From the NCBI GenBank assembly GCA_030442055.1, contig JAUJEB010000004.1:186001-250000 (forward strand): a stretch of DNA of 64,000 nt. The letters are read 5' to 3'. The notes below the pieces were generated by a model. That model searched no databases and was not told the DNA's origin. It saw only the letters and a program-made list of their open reading frames with translations. Source of the DNA: Agaribacillus aureus (GTDB lineage Bacteria > Bacteroidota > Bacteroidia > Cytophagales > Cyclobacteriaceae). The position numbers and the translations under genes are program-made. Shown here one piece after another: positions 35,641 through 45,016 of this stretch (within the stretch, counting starts at the first letter, position 1; every line of letters starts with the position of its first letter).

Positions 35641-36258
35641 TTATCTGCTTAAGTTACACCTTTCCTTAATTACTTCATAGGCTTTCAAATCGCCCAATTC
35701 ACCTGCTTTGCTAAGATCAAGACAACCGTCCTCTAACTGGCCATGTTCAATTTTTAATATACCCCTTAGAAAATAGGCATCAACATTGCCAGCATTTATT
35801 TCCAAAATTTTTGTACAATCATTGATGGCATCCTGGTAGGCCTCCAGCTGATGTTTGGCTTTTCCTCTTTTAAAATAAGCATCAACGTGTGTTACGTCCA
35901 GTTTTATGGCCTCGGAATAATCTGAAATAGCGCCGTAATAATCCTGTAAATCGTATTTGATGTTTCCTCTGTCAAAATAATAATGAGCAACTTTGGGATC
36001 AATGTTGATGGCCTGGTTAAAATCCTTCATAGCGCCGTGAAAATCTTCCAGCACCTGCTTTACCCTGCCCCGCATATAAAAGGCACCGGCGTTGACATTG
36101 TTCCTCTTGATCGCATTATTAAAATTTAGAAGAGCATTTTTGTAATCTGCTTTTTCAAAATACTGCATTCCACTGGCTAGTAAGTCCCCTTGCTGGGCTT
36201 GTAGATTTGAAACCAGCATACATGCAGAGAGTATCAAAATTACCTGTCTATACCCCAT
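35641..36258 (-). CDS. Secreted TPR-repeat protein
   Basis: A 205-residue protein with a signal peptide ending NLQAQQ (about residue 22), then four to five tetratricopeptide repeats of 34 residues (ADYKNALLNFNNAIKRN, EDFHGAMKDFNQAINID, QDYYGAISDYSEAIKLD, EAYQDAINDCTKILEIN), each with the A8/A20/P32-like pattern. The last part (GQLEDGCLDLSKAGELGD) resembles a Sel1-like end. TPR proteins bind other proteins; the partner is unknown. It converges with the rubredoxin gene, 51 bases away, and marks the right edge of the reductase operon. Confidence 0.85.
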   Translation of the reverse strand: MGYRQVILILSACMLVSNLQAQQGDLLASGMQYFEKADYKNALLNFNNAIKRNNVNAGAFYMRGRVKQVLEDFHGAMKDFNQAINIDPKVAHYYFDRGNIKYDLQDYYGAISDYSEAIKLDVTHVDAYFKRGKAKHQLEAYQDAINDCTKILEINAGNVDAYFLRGILKIEHGQLEDGCLDLSKAGELGDLKAYEVIKERCNLSR

Positions 36259-36392
36259 TGTAGTTAATTTTATTTGCTACAAATAAAATGTAAATCGGCT
36301 ATTTAAATAGCACAAATAGAGGGTGTCTGGTATGGGTGTATGGTTTTTCAAAATTTTGCATTTTTTATGGTCCTGCAACCATTTTGAATGCG

Positions 36393-37238
36393 TTAACCAA
36401 ATACTGAAGGTGCCATCTGAAGGGCCTGGTCAAAGGCCGTTTTTGACAAACCGGCATCAACATTGACAGCATCAAAAAAGGACAGCATTTCCTCCGTTGC
36501 CATGTTTCCGACCAGTTCATCTTTTGCCATCGGGCATCCGCCAAAACCTTTGATGGCGCCATCAAACCTCCGGCAGCCAGCTTCCCATGCGGCTTTCACC
36601 TTCAGGTTGATAGCCTCCGGCCTGGAATGCAAATGAGCACCAAATTCTATATGGGGAAATGCCGGAATAATATTTCGAAAGACATCATCAATATTTTGGG
36701 GATCCGATACGCCAATGGTGTCTGCCAGCGAAATAATACTCACCCCCATTTCATCCAGTTTTTCAACAAATTCACGAATGTAGGCTGCATCATAGGGATC
36801 GCCGTAGGGATTTCCAAAACCCATGGATAAATAGGTGACAAGGGTTTTATCATAACTACGGCAAAGATTTTGAATTTCAGCCAAATCTTTGAGGGCCGTA
36901 TCAATGGACCGGTTGGTATTTCGCTGTTGAAATGTTTCCGACAGGGACAGTGGATAGCCCAGATAGCTGATCTGATCAAATTGCACCGCCTCCGTGGCAC
37001 CGCGAAGGTTGGCTACAATGGCCAGAAGTTTGGTGCCGGTAGATGATAAATCGAGCTGCTCTAATACCTTTGTAGTGTCTCTCAGTTGAGGAATGGCTTT
37101 GGGAGAAACAAAACTGCCAAAATCTATGGTATCAAAGCCTACTTTTAATAACAAATTTATGTACCTGGCTTTTACCTCAGTGGGTATAAATACAGGCAAT
37201 CCTTGCATAGCATCTCTGGGACATTCAATGAGCTTCAT
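36393..37238 (-). CDS. Hydroxymethylglutaryl-CoA lyase
   Basis: A 281-residue TIM-barrel enzyme that splits HMG-CoA into acetyl-CoA and acetoacetate, in leucine breakdown. Motifs: MKLIECPRDAMQGLP at the start, SLADTIGVS (about 167-175), the metal-binding HLHSRP (about 200-205) and FGGCPMAKDELVGNMATEE (about 228-246) with the catalytic Cys in GGCP. I start at the ATG at 37238, not at 37277, since the family begins close to this point. It is divergent from modA over a 119-base gap and has no visible link to molybdate. Confidence 0.9.
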   Translation of the reverse strand: MKLIECPRDAMQGLPVFIPTEVKARYINLLLKVGFDTIDFGSFVSPKAIPQLRDTTKVLEQLDLSSTGTKLLAIVANLRGATEAVQFDQISYLGYPLSLSETFQQRNTNRSIDTALKDLAEIQNLCRSYDKTLVTYLSMGFGNPYGDPYDAAYIREFVEKLDEMGVSIISLADTIGVSDPQNIDDVFRNIIPAFPHIEFGAHLHSRPEAINLKVKAAWEAGCRRFDGAIKGFGGCPMAKDELVGNMATEEMLSFFDAVNVDAGLSKTAFDQALQMAPSVFG

Positions 37239-37357
37239 ACGTAAATTTAAAAATAAGACCGAACAATTTGCATGCAATCAATCAATCTGTAGGAAGATTT
37301 AGGTATTATTACATTGGATTAAGGTCGTTATCAGCGGGGGAAAAGCTTGTTAAGCCA

Positions 37358-38125
37358 ATGAAAATTAATTTACCGTCCTTATTGTTTTTATCCGTATTAA
37401 TCTTCGAAGGTTGTGGCCCGGACTACCCTGCCAGCTTAAAGATAGCCACCGCCGCCAATGTGCAATACGCCATGAAAGCATTGACAGCCGATTTTGCACA
37501 ACGCACCGGAATCAGGACTGAGGTAATTGTGGGTTCATCCGGTAAGCTCACCGCACAAATTCTGCAAGGCGCGCCATACGATATATTCATCTCAGCGGAT
37601 ATGAAGTATCCTGCGGAGCTTTTCAAAAACGACAAGACACTCACAGAGCCGGTTGTTTATGCCAGAGGAAAGTTGGTGTTATGGACCCTGGATCAGGATA
37701 TTTCCCTGAACCTGGACTCAATTTCCTCAAAAAAAATCGCCCATTTAGCCATCGCCAATCCCACTACCGCGCCTTATGGGAAGGCTGCCGTAGCGACACT
37801 TAAGTATTATGCGAAATATGAATTGGTAAAACCAAAGATCGTTTCAGGTGAAAGCATTTCTCAAACCAATCAATTTGTCTTGTCCGGAGCGGCGCAGCTG
37901 GGGTTTACCGCCAAATCGGTGGTACTGGCTCCGGCATTAAAGGATAAAGGGAAATGGATCGAAATTGATCCGTTAAGCTATGATCCAATCCAACAGGGAA
38001 TGGTTATTTTGAAGAAGCAAAACCCAAATGCCGTTGAAGCTAAAAAGTTTTATAATTATGTACTTTCCTCACAAGGCCGGGCAATTTTGGACGCTTTTGG
38101 CTATGAAACCGACACTTTAAAATGA
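37358..38125 (+). CDS. modA: Molybdate ABC transporter, substrate-binding protein
   Basis: Binds molybdate outside the inner membrane and hands it to the ModBC transporter. A 255-residue protein with a signal ending in LIFEGCGPD, probably a lipoprotein though the lipobox is unusual. ModA-family features: LKIATAANVQYAMKALTADFAQRTGI (about 26-51), VGSSGKLTAQILQGAPYDIFISAD (about 56-79), and NPTTAPYGKAA (about 133-143). I start at the ATG at 37358 because the frame from 37268 would put 30 residues before the signal. The TOBE gene overlaps its stop by 4 bases. modB and modC are about 19 kb away. Confidence 0.93.
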   Translation: MKINLPSLLFLSVLIFEGCGPDYPASLKIATAANVQYAMKALTADFAQRTGIRTEVIVGSSGKLTAQILQGAPYDIFISADMKYPAELFKNDKTLTEPVVYARGKLVLWTLDQDISLNLDSISSKKIAHLAIANPTTAPYGKAAVATLKYYAKYELVKPKIVSGESISQTNQFVLSGAAQLGFTAKSVVLAPALKDKGKWIEIDPLSYDPIQQGMVILKKQNPNAVEAKKFYNYVLSSQGRAILDAFGYETDTLK

Positions 38126-38523
38126 ATGTTTTACCCGGGACCATTAAGGAGATCATCACTGAAGGCGACCTTTCGCTGGTGAAAGTTGAGGTGCTGGATA
38201 CTACCTTTAAGTCTATTGTAGTAGAAAACCCCCAAACCTCTCATTACCTGAAAATCGGGCATCAGGTCAATCTGCTATTCAAGGAAACGGAAGTGGTCAT
38301 CGGACTGCCGGATGCTGATCATATCAGTCTGCAAAACCGGATGTTATGTGAGATCCAACACATTAACAAAGGAAAGTTACTGAGTGACCTATCATTATCC
38401 TTTAAGCAACATACGCTGAATGCTGTTATTACCAGTCATGCTGTGGAACAGCTCAAATTACAGCCGCAGGATCAGGTAGTGGCACTTATAAAGACCAATG
38501 AGATTATGTTATCTCCGGTATAA
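38122..38523 (+). CDS. Molybdate-binding Mop/TOBE protein
   Basis: A 133-residue cytosolic protein of two TOBE (Mop) domains, one at about 1-66 (LPGTIKEIITEGDLSLVKVEV...VNLLFKETEVVIG) and one at about 70-133 (LQNRMLCEIQHINKGKLLSDLSL...VVALIKTNEIMLSP). Such molbindins store or buffer molybdate. It shares ATGA with modA, so the two are translated together, and it lies on the same strand as the distant modBC. The next gene converges on it about 105 bases away. Confidence 0.88.
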   Translation: MNVLPGTIKEIITEGDLSLVKVEVLDTTFKSIVVENPQTSHYLKIGHQVNLLFKETEVVIGLPDADHISLQNRMLCEIQHINKGKLLSDLSLSFKQHTLNAVITSHAVEQLKLQPQDQVVALIKTNEIMLSPV

Positions 38524-38628
38524 TCTCCGAAAAGGATATCTATGAAAATTGCTTTGAAGGTTGTTATCAAAAGATCTTTTGGTTAGCCCAGACGGGCAGA
38601 GCCGCCAAAATTCCGGCCCGCCGGTGGC

Positions 38629-40068
38629 TTACTCCCTGCCATGGTCAATATACAATTCCGGATTTTCAGTTTGTAACGTGGCAATCCCTTCTTCGGTCAC
38701 TTTCGTATTCCACAAATACATATTTCTGAGGTATTTCAACCCTGCCAGCCTCGAAATCCCGTCATTGGAAACCTGTGTTCCGTAAATGTTTAAATACTCG
38801 AGGTATTCCAGCCTGGAAATCTTATCCATGGCCTTATCATCAATTTTAGTATTTTGCAGATGCAGCCTGGTTAAGTTTGAAAATTCTTCCAGGCCTTCCA
38901 GCGCCTCATTTTGACAGTTACTTCTGGACAGATTTAACCATAGCAATTGCTGCTTAACCGTACCCAATAATTGCTTTAAATTGCCGTCAACATTATCCAC
39001 CCGGGCTTGTAAAAAGGGAGTGTCTTCGGAAATTCTGGAAATGTAAATGCCCTTATCCCTTATTTTTTGAATTGCTGCATCGTCTGCCTCATTGATGTCC
39101 ATGACCATCACGGGATTAACGACTTTGTTGGCATTGGCCTCGATAGTTGCCAGGATATCATGAATATGTTCATCCTTCTCATATTGCGCTACGCTGTTTT
39201 TAAAATCAGCGCCTTGCTTCACCCACCACTCGAGTAACGCCATCTCGTCGCCGGTAAGCTGGGCTTTGCCCTCGGGAGGCATGTGATGTTCATCTGAAAT
39301 CGGCAGGCGGATCAATCGAATGAGCTCGCTTTCATCGGCATTGCCAGGTACCAAAACATCGCCATTTTCACCTCCCTGCAATATGGTCGCCTGGCTTTCG
39401 AGATTTAGCTCGCCTTTCATTTTATTGGTGTTATGGCATTTTACACACTTTTTATCCAATATTGGCATGATCAAATCCCTGAAAACCACCGCCTCATCTA
39501 TATTTTTGATGGCTAATACCGCATCTTCGGCTTCTACCGTAATACCCAAAATCTTTTTTGCGGAAGTGGGCAAACTGGTTGTCAGGTAATCTTCACCGTG
39601 CGTCAACATGCCACCATAATGTCCGGTAGCTGTCATCAGCAGCATCAAAAATATCATAAGTACCCTGAACACTTTGGGAGCTATCTTTTTTCTTTTTAAC
39701 CCATACAGGACTACTGAAAATATAGCCATGGAAATACCGAACCACTGATGAAAGCTCAGAAGATCTCCACCATAGTCACCTTCCAGCGATAAAAAATACC
39801 CAAATGCCGCTGCCACTACAGCAGTCAACATACCCATCAACAGCGTAAATTCAGTGGCCACACTTAAGTGCTCAAATCTTTTAAAGTGTGGCAAAAACTC
39901 AAATAAAAATGCCAGCACCAGGAATCCGATGGGTAGGTGCAATACCAGGGGATGAAAATGACCAAGAAACAATAACCATTCATTGGCAGTCTCCTTGTCT
40001 TGCGCAAAAATGTCGGGAATAAAAAAGAAAAGTGCCAAAAACACCCATATAAAAAAACGCTTTAGCAT
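38629..40068 (-). CDS. Membrane cytochrome c-domain protein with leucine-rich repeats
   Basis: A 479-residue protein. A signal or anchor at 1-22 is followed by about four membrane segments (about 38-155) of DUF2231 type, then a planctomycete-type cytochrome c domain with haem motif CVKCH (208-212) and HHMPPEG supplying a distal Met (about 265). The last 120 residues are leucine-rich repeats (LTRLHLQNTKIDDKAMDKISRLEYLEYLNIYGT). Such proteins are thought to shuttle electrons in the envelope during sugar oxidation; the partner is unknown. It is the last leftward gene of the mannoside locus, 96 bases after cutC, so it may be co-transcribed. Confidence 0.85.
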   Translation of the reverse strand: MLKRFFIWVFLALFFFIPDIFAQDKETANEWLLFLGHFHPLVLHLPIGFLVLAFLFEFLPHFKRFEHLSVATEFTLLMGMLTAVVAAAFGYFLSLEGDYGGDLLSFHQWFGISMAIFSVVLYGLKRKKIAPKVFRVLMIFLMLLMTATGHYGGMLTHGEDYLTTSLPTSAKKILGITVEAEDAVLAIKNIDEAVVFRDLIMPILDKKCVKCHNTNKMKGELNLESQATILQGGENGDVLVPGNADESELIRLIRLPISDEHHMPPEGKAQLTGDEMALLEWWVKQGADFKNSVAQYEKDEHIHDILATIEANANKVVNPVMVMDINEADDAAIQKIRDKGIYISRISEDTPFLQARVDNVDGNLKQLLGTVKQQLLWLNLSRSNCQNEALEGLEEFSNLTRLHLQNTKIDDKAMDKISRLEYLEYLNIYGTQVSNDGISRLAGLKYLRNMYLWNTKVTEEGIATLQTENPELYIDHGRE

Positions 40069-40164
40069 ATCCGCTTAATCAACCTATTTAAAATTGTAAA
40101 ATTAGGGAAGAAAATTGGTTATAAAAGCCAGGAGTCCCGCTTCAGCTAAATTACCGGAAGCTCA

Positions 40165-40794
40165 TTATCCTACGATCTTCCTCCCATGATATTCACGGGC
40201 ATTAATTTCCCTGTGAAGCGCTTCAATGTTATCCGCCTTCACTTTTCCCGCCACAATGATATTCAGACTATCGCCCGCCATCTGAATCATTTCTCTGAGG
40301 ACCTCTTTGCCTTCTTTGGCCGTTGGTGCCTTACCAGAGGTAAGAACGGCACTGATGTTAGGCAAAGACTTCAATTTACTTACCGCATCTACCGGATCAT
40401 TAACCTGATCGATAGCTTTGTGGATGGTAACCTCCATAGGAGCCGCCCTGTCTGCCAGCAACCCGATAGATTCCATATCCAGGTCACCGCTATCATTCAC
40501 CGCCCCAAACACCACGCCACTTACGTTTTGGCGCTTACAGTAGTCGATGCTGTCAAGCATTACGGCTATTTCGTCGGGGTTATAGTTAAAATCTCCCCCT
40601 CTCGGTCTTATCATTACTTTTACCGGTATAGCTAATAACCTTACGGCCTCTGCTATGGTTTCATCCGGCGGGGTGAGCCCGTCGAGGTCAAGCCGGTCGC
40701 AAAGCTCTATTCTATCGGCGCCCAATTGCTGCGCCTGCAGTGCCTGATCAACGTTTTCAACACAGGCCTCTCTGACAATTTCACTGTAATCCAA
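40165..40794 (-). CDS. cutC: Copper homeostasis protein CutC
   Basis: A 209-residue TIM-barrel protein of the CutC family: EACVENVDQALQAQQLGADRIELCDRLDLDGLTPP (about 9-43), KVMIRPRGGDFNY (about 59-71), VFGAVNDSGDLD (about 94-105) and ILTSGK-like VLTSGKAPTA (about 151-160). The family is linked to copper tolerance in E. coli, yet its place beside glycosidases in Bacteroidota hints at another, perhaps enzymatic, role. No ATG fits; I use a TTG at 40794, and a longer start at 40824 is possible. It follows the GH92 gene by 51 bases on the same strand. Confidence 0.88.
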   Translation of the reverse strand: MDYSEIVREACVENVDQALQAQQLGADRIELCDRLDLDGLTPPDETIAEAVRLLAIPVKVMIRPRGGDFNYNPDEIAVMLDSIDYCKRQNVSGVVFGAVNDSGDLDMESIGLLADRAAPMEVTIHKAIDQVNDPVDAVSKLKSLPNISAVLTSGKAPTAKEGKEVLREMIQMAGDSLNIIVAGKVKADNIEALHREINAREYHGRKIVG

Positions 40795-40845
40795 TATCTT
40801 TATTATTAATGATAATGCAACCAATCTCCCATTTATGCTGTCTCC

Positions 40846-43182
40846 CTATTCTACCTCAGTCAGTGAATAGGGAACAGCATCAGGTGAAGTTGCCCAATCC
40901 TTGTTAGGCGATCCGCCCATCGTAAATTTTAATGATCCTCCGTTTTGAATAGTTTCGTGGTCGATCCAAGTATAATTATAACTTTCACCATTTAATTCAG
41001 CAGACTGGATATAATAGTTCTCCACACCATTTCCCTGGGCTTCAATGACAAACTCCTTGCCGCTTTCCAAGGTAAGGGTTGCCTTATTGAAAAGAGGGCT
41101 TCCAAAAACGTACTGGTCCGTGCCAGGACAAACAGGGTAAAAACCAAGTGCGCTAAATACGTACCATGCAGAAGTTTGCCCGTTGTCCTCATCGCCGCAG
41201 TAACCATCGGGTGCGGGACTGTACAGCTTCTGCATCACTTCCCTTGCTCTTTGCTGCGATTTCCAAGGTTGATTCCCATAATTATATAGGTAAATCATAT
41301 GCTGGATCGGCTGATTACCATGCGCGTATTGTCCCATATTAACAATTTGCATCTCCCTGATTTCATGAATAACTATCCCATAATATGACTCATCAAAAAT
41401 AGGCGGCAGGTTAAAAACCGAGTCCAACATGGCGTTAAATTCTTTTTTTCCGCCCATTAGATTCATTAAACCCTGTATATCATGGAAGACAGACCACGAA
41501 TAATGCCAGCTATTGCCTTCGGTAAATGCATCCCCCCATTTAAAAGGATTGAAGGGCGACTGGAATTCCCCGTTTTTCATTTTGCCGCGCATCAATTTAG
41601 TAGAAGGGTCAAATAAGTGCTGGTAGTTTTTTGATTTCTTCAGAAAAAGTTGCTCTTCCTCCTCCTTGCCAAGCGCTCTAGCCAGCTGCGATACGGTAAA
41701 ATCCGCATAAGCATATTCCAGCGTACGAGCTGCATTTTCATTGATTCCTACGTCATACGGAACATAGCCCAGCGAATTATAATAATCAATACCGGCTCTT
41801 CCTACGGAATTTGTTGGCCGCCCTTCGCTGACACTGGCATTTTTGATCATGGCCTCAAACAAAGTTTCCACATCAAAATCTTTGATACCTTTTAAGTACG
41901 CGTCAGCAATCAAAGAGGCAGAATTGGAACCGATCATGGAGTTCCTGTGCCCGGGACTGGCCCACTCGGGTAACCAGCCAGACTCTTTGTAAGTATTGAC
42001 CAAACCTTGCATGATTTGCCCGTTTAATTCAGGGTACATGAGGGTAAAGAAAGGGAAAACCGCCCGAAATGTGTCCCAGAAGCCATTGTCGGTAAACATA
42101 TACCCCGGTAATACTTCGCCATTGTAAGGGCTGTAATGCATTATTTGACCGGCCTTGTCAATCTCGTAGAATTTGCGTGGAAACAGCAACAACCGGTAAA
42201 GGCAGGAATAGAAGGTTTTAATATGATCGATGTCTGCGGCCTCCACCTTAATCCGGTTCAATTCGTTTTCCCATGCCTGCAACCCTTTGGCCTTGGTCTC
42301 GTCGAAAGTATCCTCCCCTATTTCATTTTGAAGATTCAATGCCGCCTGCTCGTGGCTGATAAAGGAGGAAGCTACCTTCACATGTATTTTCTCGCCGGCG
42401 TTAGTTTTAAAACCAACAATCGCTCCCACGTGGTCGCCGGCACTTTCCGTAGTATTTTTAAATAATTTCCAATCGTCCCCCCAGGTATGTTGCATCGTAA
42501 AAGGCTTGTCAAATTCCGCTACAAAATAATTATGAAAATTATCGGGTACCCCACCGCTGTTGTTGCGGCAATAACCTATAATTTTTCTTTCCTCGGGAAT
42601 AATCTGAACACTTGAACCCTTAAAGAAGGCATCTAACAAAATATAAGCCGAATCACTTTCCGGAAAAGTAAACCGGAACTGGGCCGCTCTTTCAGTGGGA
42701 GTCACTTCCACCTCCACGTGGTAATCCGCCAGATACACCTTGTAGTAATGAGGTTTCACTATTTCTGTCCGGTGCGAAAACCAGGACTGCCTTTCGTCTT
42801 CCTGATATTTAAGCCGGCCGGTAACGGGCATTAATGAAAAAGCAGCATAGTCATTAATCCACGGACTTGGCTGATGTGTTTGCTTAATACCCCTGATGGT
42901 GTAATCATCGTATTTATATGCCCATCCATCTCCCATTTTGGCGGTTTGGGGAGTCCAGAAATTCATGCCCCACGGCAAGGCAATGGCCGGATAGGTGTTC
43001 CCATTTGACAGCTTGAATTCCGAATCGGTTCCCATCAGTGGGTTTACCAAATCGGTCAGCCTGCCTTCCGGTGCGATGGCATCGGACCTCCGCTGTGCAA
43101 CTTCATCTTTTTGATTGTGACACCCGAAGGTAGCACCGGCGATGACAAGTAATAGCCCATGAACCAATTTCATATTTTTCAT
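40846..43182 (-). CDS. GH92 alpha-mannosidase lipoprotein, alpha-1,2-type
   Basis: A 778-residue Ca2+-dependent inverting exo-alpha-mannosidase with a lipoprotein signal (AGATFGCHN). The general-acid Glu is in FTEGNSWHYSW, and the catalytic Asp pair in YCGDEDNGQTSAWYVFSALGFYPV. An HE pair (VIHEIREMQ) lies 51 residues after the acid and 58 before the first Asp; these spacings equal those I remember for BT3990 (E533, H584-E585, D642/D644), where HE marks alpha-1,2 specificity. That points to alpha-1,2-mannosides from yeast mannan or N-glycans. Start at ATG 43182; the TTG at 43191 is less likely. Follows the symporter gene by 36 bases. Confidence 0.92.
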   Translation of the reverse strand: MKNMKLVHGLLLVIAGATFGCHNQKDEVAQRRSDAIAPEGRLTDLVNPLMGTDSEFKLSNGNTYPAIALPWGMNFWTPQTAKMGDGWAYKYDDYTIRGIKQTHQPSPWINDYAAFSLMPVTGRLKYQEDERQSWFSHRTEIVKPHYYKVYLADYHVEVEVTPTERAAQFRFTFPESDSAYILLDAFFKGSSVQIIPEERKIIGYCRNNSGGVPDNFHNYFVAEFDKPFTMQHTWGDDWKLFKNTTESAGDHVGAIVGFKTNAGEKIHVKVASSFISHEQAALNLQNEIGEDTFDETKAKGLQAWENELNRIKVEAADIDHIKTFYSCLYRLLLFPRKFYEIDKAGQIMHYSPYNGEVLPGYMFTDNGFWDTFRAVFPFFTLMYPELNGQIMQGLVNTYKESGWLPEWASPGHRNSMIGSNSASLIADAYLKGIKDFDVETLFEAMIKNASVSEGRPTNSVGRAGIDYYNSLGYVPYDVGINENAARTLEYAYADFTVSQLARALGKEEEEQLFLKKSKNYQHLFDPSTKLMRGKMKNGEFQSPFNPFKWGDAFTEGNSWHYSWSVFHDIQGLMNLMGGKKEFNAMLDSVFNLPPIFDESYYGIVIHEIREMQIVNMGQYAHGNQPIQHMIYLYNYGNQPWKSQQRAREVMQKLYSPAPDGYCGDEDNGQTSAWYVFSALGFYPVCPGTDQYVFGSPLFNKATLTLESGKEFVIEAQGNGVENYYIQSAELNGESYNYTWIDHETIQNGGSLKFTMGGSPNKDWATSPDAVPYSLTEVE

Positions 43183-43218
43183 AAAACCCAAATAACTGAT
43201 TAGTGTTTATAATTAGTA

Positions 43219-45009
43219 TTAATTTTCCAATTTTTCAAGCCAGTTCTTCTTAAGAATAAAAGACGTCACAAAAAATATCAGGATACCAATTGTCATTGGC
43301 TCGTAAGCCTTGGTAACCAGATAAATGGGAACAACTACCAACGTCAATTGCCAGATTGTCCCAATAAGAACGTTGAACATATCTCTCTTAAAGCCTTTAT
43401 TGGAGGCAAAATCAGGATCTGCTTCCAAAACTTTCTGCTTTATTGGTCCCCACGATCCCCAGGGTCTGACAGTCTTATAAAAATTGACCAGGGTAGCTTC
43501 ATCATCCGGCAGCGTCAGCAGGGTGCCGGCAACGGAACCTATGAGGGAGAAAATCAGAATAAACGGAAAACTGTACAATGGTTGCAGATCAGGCATAACA
43601 ACCGGCATGAGCAGAGAGGAGATCAATCCGGCCATCATGCCCCAAAAAAAGCCGTAACCGTTAAATCGCCACCAGTGCCACTTCAATATGTTGGCCGCTG
43701 CATAACCGCCAAATAAAGCTCCAAATATCCATTGCATGATGTCATTAATTGATTCTATCACAAAACCGAAGCCTATGCCTATTATTACCACCAGAAATGA
43801 CACTAGATAGCTTAGATAAACATAAGTCTTTGGGGCCCCGTCAGGGTTTATATATTTTTTGTATACGTCATTGACAAAGTAAACAGGCGCGGCGTTGACG
43901 GTAGCAGCAAAGGTCGACATAAAGGCCGCCAGTAATCCGGCCAACAATAAGCCTACAAGGCCTACCGGAACAAAGTTATTGATGGAATAAGGTAAAATCT
44001 GCTCAAAATCAAAGATTTCTCCCGACTGCTGGATTTCGGGCCCAAGGTATACCAGGGCCAGCACCGCCAAGCCTGTAACCATCATATAACGTGGGAAAAA
44101 CATCACCAGCGATACAATGCCGCTCATCTTGGCTGCCTCTTTGGGGCTCCTTGTTGAAAGTATTCGCTGCATATCATAGTTGGGCACCGGGCCGGCCATA
44201 CTGGAAAGTATTCCCTTGAACAGCATCATCATAAAGAAAAAACCAAACAGGGTAAATCCATCCTGTGAGATTTTATCATTGACAGTATCAATAACACCGG
44301 TCCAATCCAAATCGAGCTCCCAGCCAAAAAACAGGTTATCCCAACCCTCCGGAACAGCAGCCTGCAAGGTCTCCGGGCTGACGTAATACATGGCGATAAC
44401 CCCCACTGCGATAGAAGCAATGGTCATGATAACAAATTGCAGTAGCTCCGTAAACACCACACTGTACATCCCTCCTTTTATGACATACAAAGTGGTCACG
44501 CCCAGGATTATAAAAGCGTAGGTATCAGGGGTCAGATCCCATGGCAAAAAAGTCTCTGCAAATTTGCCAATACCCTTAAATGCGTAGGAAATGAATCCTA
44601 TGGCACTGACTATAGCAAAGATCACCACGATCAAATGGGATAACTTTGCTCCTTTTCCGTGGCCAAAGCGGGTTTGTAACCATTCAGCACCAGTCATGAC
44701 CCCCGACCGGCGCAACCAAACGGAAAGATAAATCATTAAAAATATCTGGTTAAATGTGGGCCATATCCAGGGTAACCAGGCACTTTTCAGCCCGTAAACA
44801 AAACACATTGAAACCAGCCACATAGTACCGGTAATATCAAACATACCGGAAGCGTTGGATATTCCTAAAATCCACCAGGGGATTTTCTTCCCTCCCAGAA
44901 AATAGGATTCAATATCTTTGGAAGCTCTCTTTGAAAGATAAAATCCAATAGAAATGGTCAAAGCAAGGTAGACCAGGATAATGATGATATCGACAGACCT
45001 TAGGTTCAT
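43219..45009 (-). CDS. Sodium:solute symporter (SSS/SLC5 family)
   Basis: A 596-residue inner membrane transporter with about 14 membrane segments. N-terminal IIIILVYLALTISIGFYLSKRASKDIESYFLGGKKIPWWILGISNASGMFD is the classical SSS start, with the Na+-site region GLLLAGLLAAFMSTFAATVNAAPVYFVNDVY (about 362-392). Placed 7 bases after the beta-mannosidase gene and before a GH92 gene, it most likely imports mannose or a short mannoside with Na+. It replaces the SusC/SusD uptake expected in Bacteroidota glycan loci, at least at the inner membrane. Confidence 0.9.
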   Translation of the reverse strand: MNLRSVDIIIILVYLALTISIGFYLSKRASKDIESYFLGGKKIPWWILGISNASGMFDITGTMWLVSMCFVYGLKSAWLPWIWPTFNQIFLMIYLSVWLRRSGVMTGAEWLQTRFGHGKGAKLSHLIVVIFAIVSAIGFISYAFKGIGKFAETFLPWDLTPDTYAFIILGVTTLYVIKGGMYSVVFTELLQFVIMTIASIAVGVIAMYYVSPETLQAAVPEGWDNLFFGWELDLDWTGVIDTVNDKISQDGFTLFGFFFMMMLFKGILSSMAGPVPNYDMQRILSTRSPKEAAKMSGIVSLVMFFPRYMMVTGLAVLALVYLGPEIQQSGEIFDFEQILPYSINNFVPVGLVGLLLAGLLAAFMSTFAATVNAAPVYFVNDVYKKYINPDGAPKTYVYLSYLVSFLVVIIGIGFGFVIESINDIMQWIFGALFGGYAAANILKWHWWRFNGYGFFWGMMAGLISSLLMPVVMPDLQPLYSFPFILIFSLIGSVAGTLLTLPDDEATLVNFYKTVRPWGSWGPIKQKVLEADPDFASNKGFKRDMFNVLIGTIWQLTLVVVPIYLVTKAYEPMTIGILIFFVTSFILKKNWLEKLEN

Positions 45010-45016
45010 AATTAAA

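Noticed and set aside
38542-38586. 14-codon open frame after mop as a gene remnant at the island edge
   Set aside because: Too short to compare with anything and expected by chance.
40846-43182. First GH92 enzyme seemed to lack the catalytic Glu, because GNET of the other copies reads GHRN here.
   Set aside because: The general acid is better placed in TEGNSW, which all three copies keep and whose spacing to HE and the Asp pair fits the characterised enzyme I recall.
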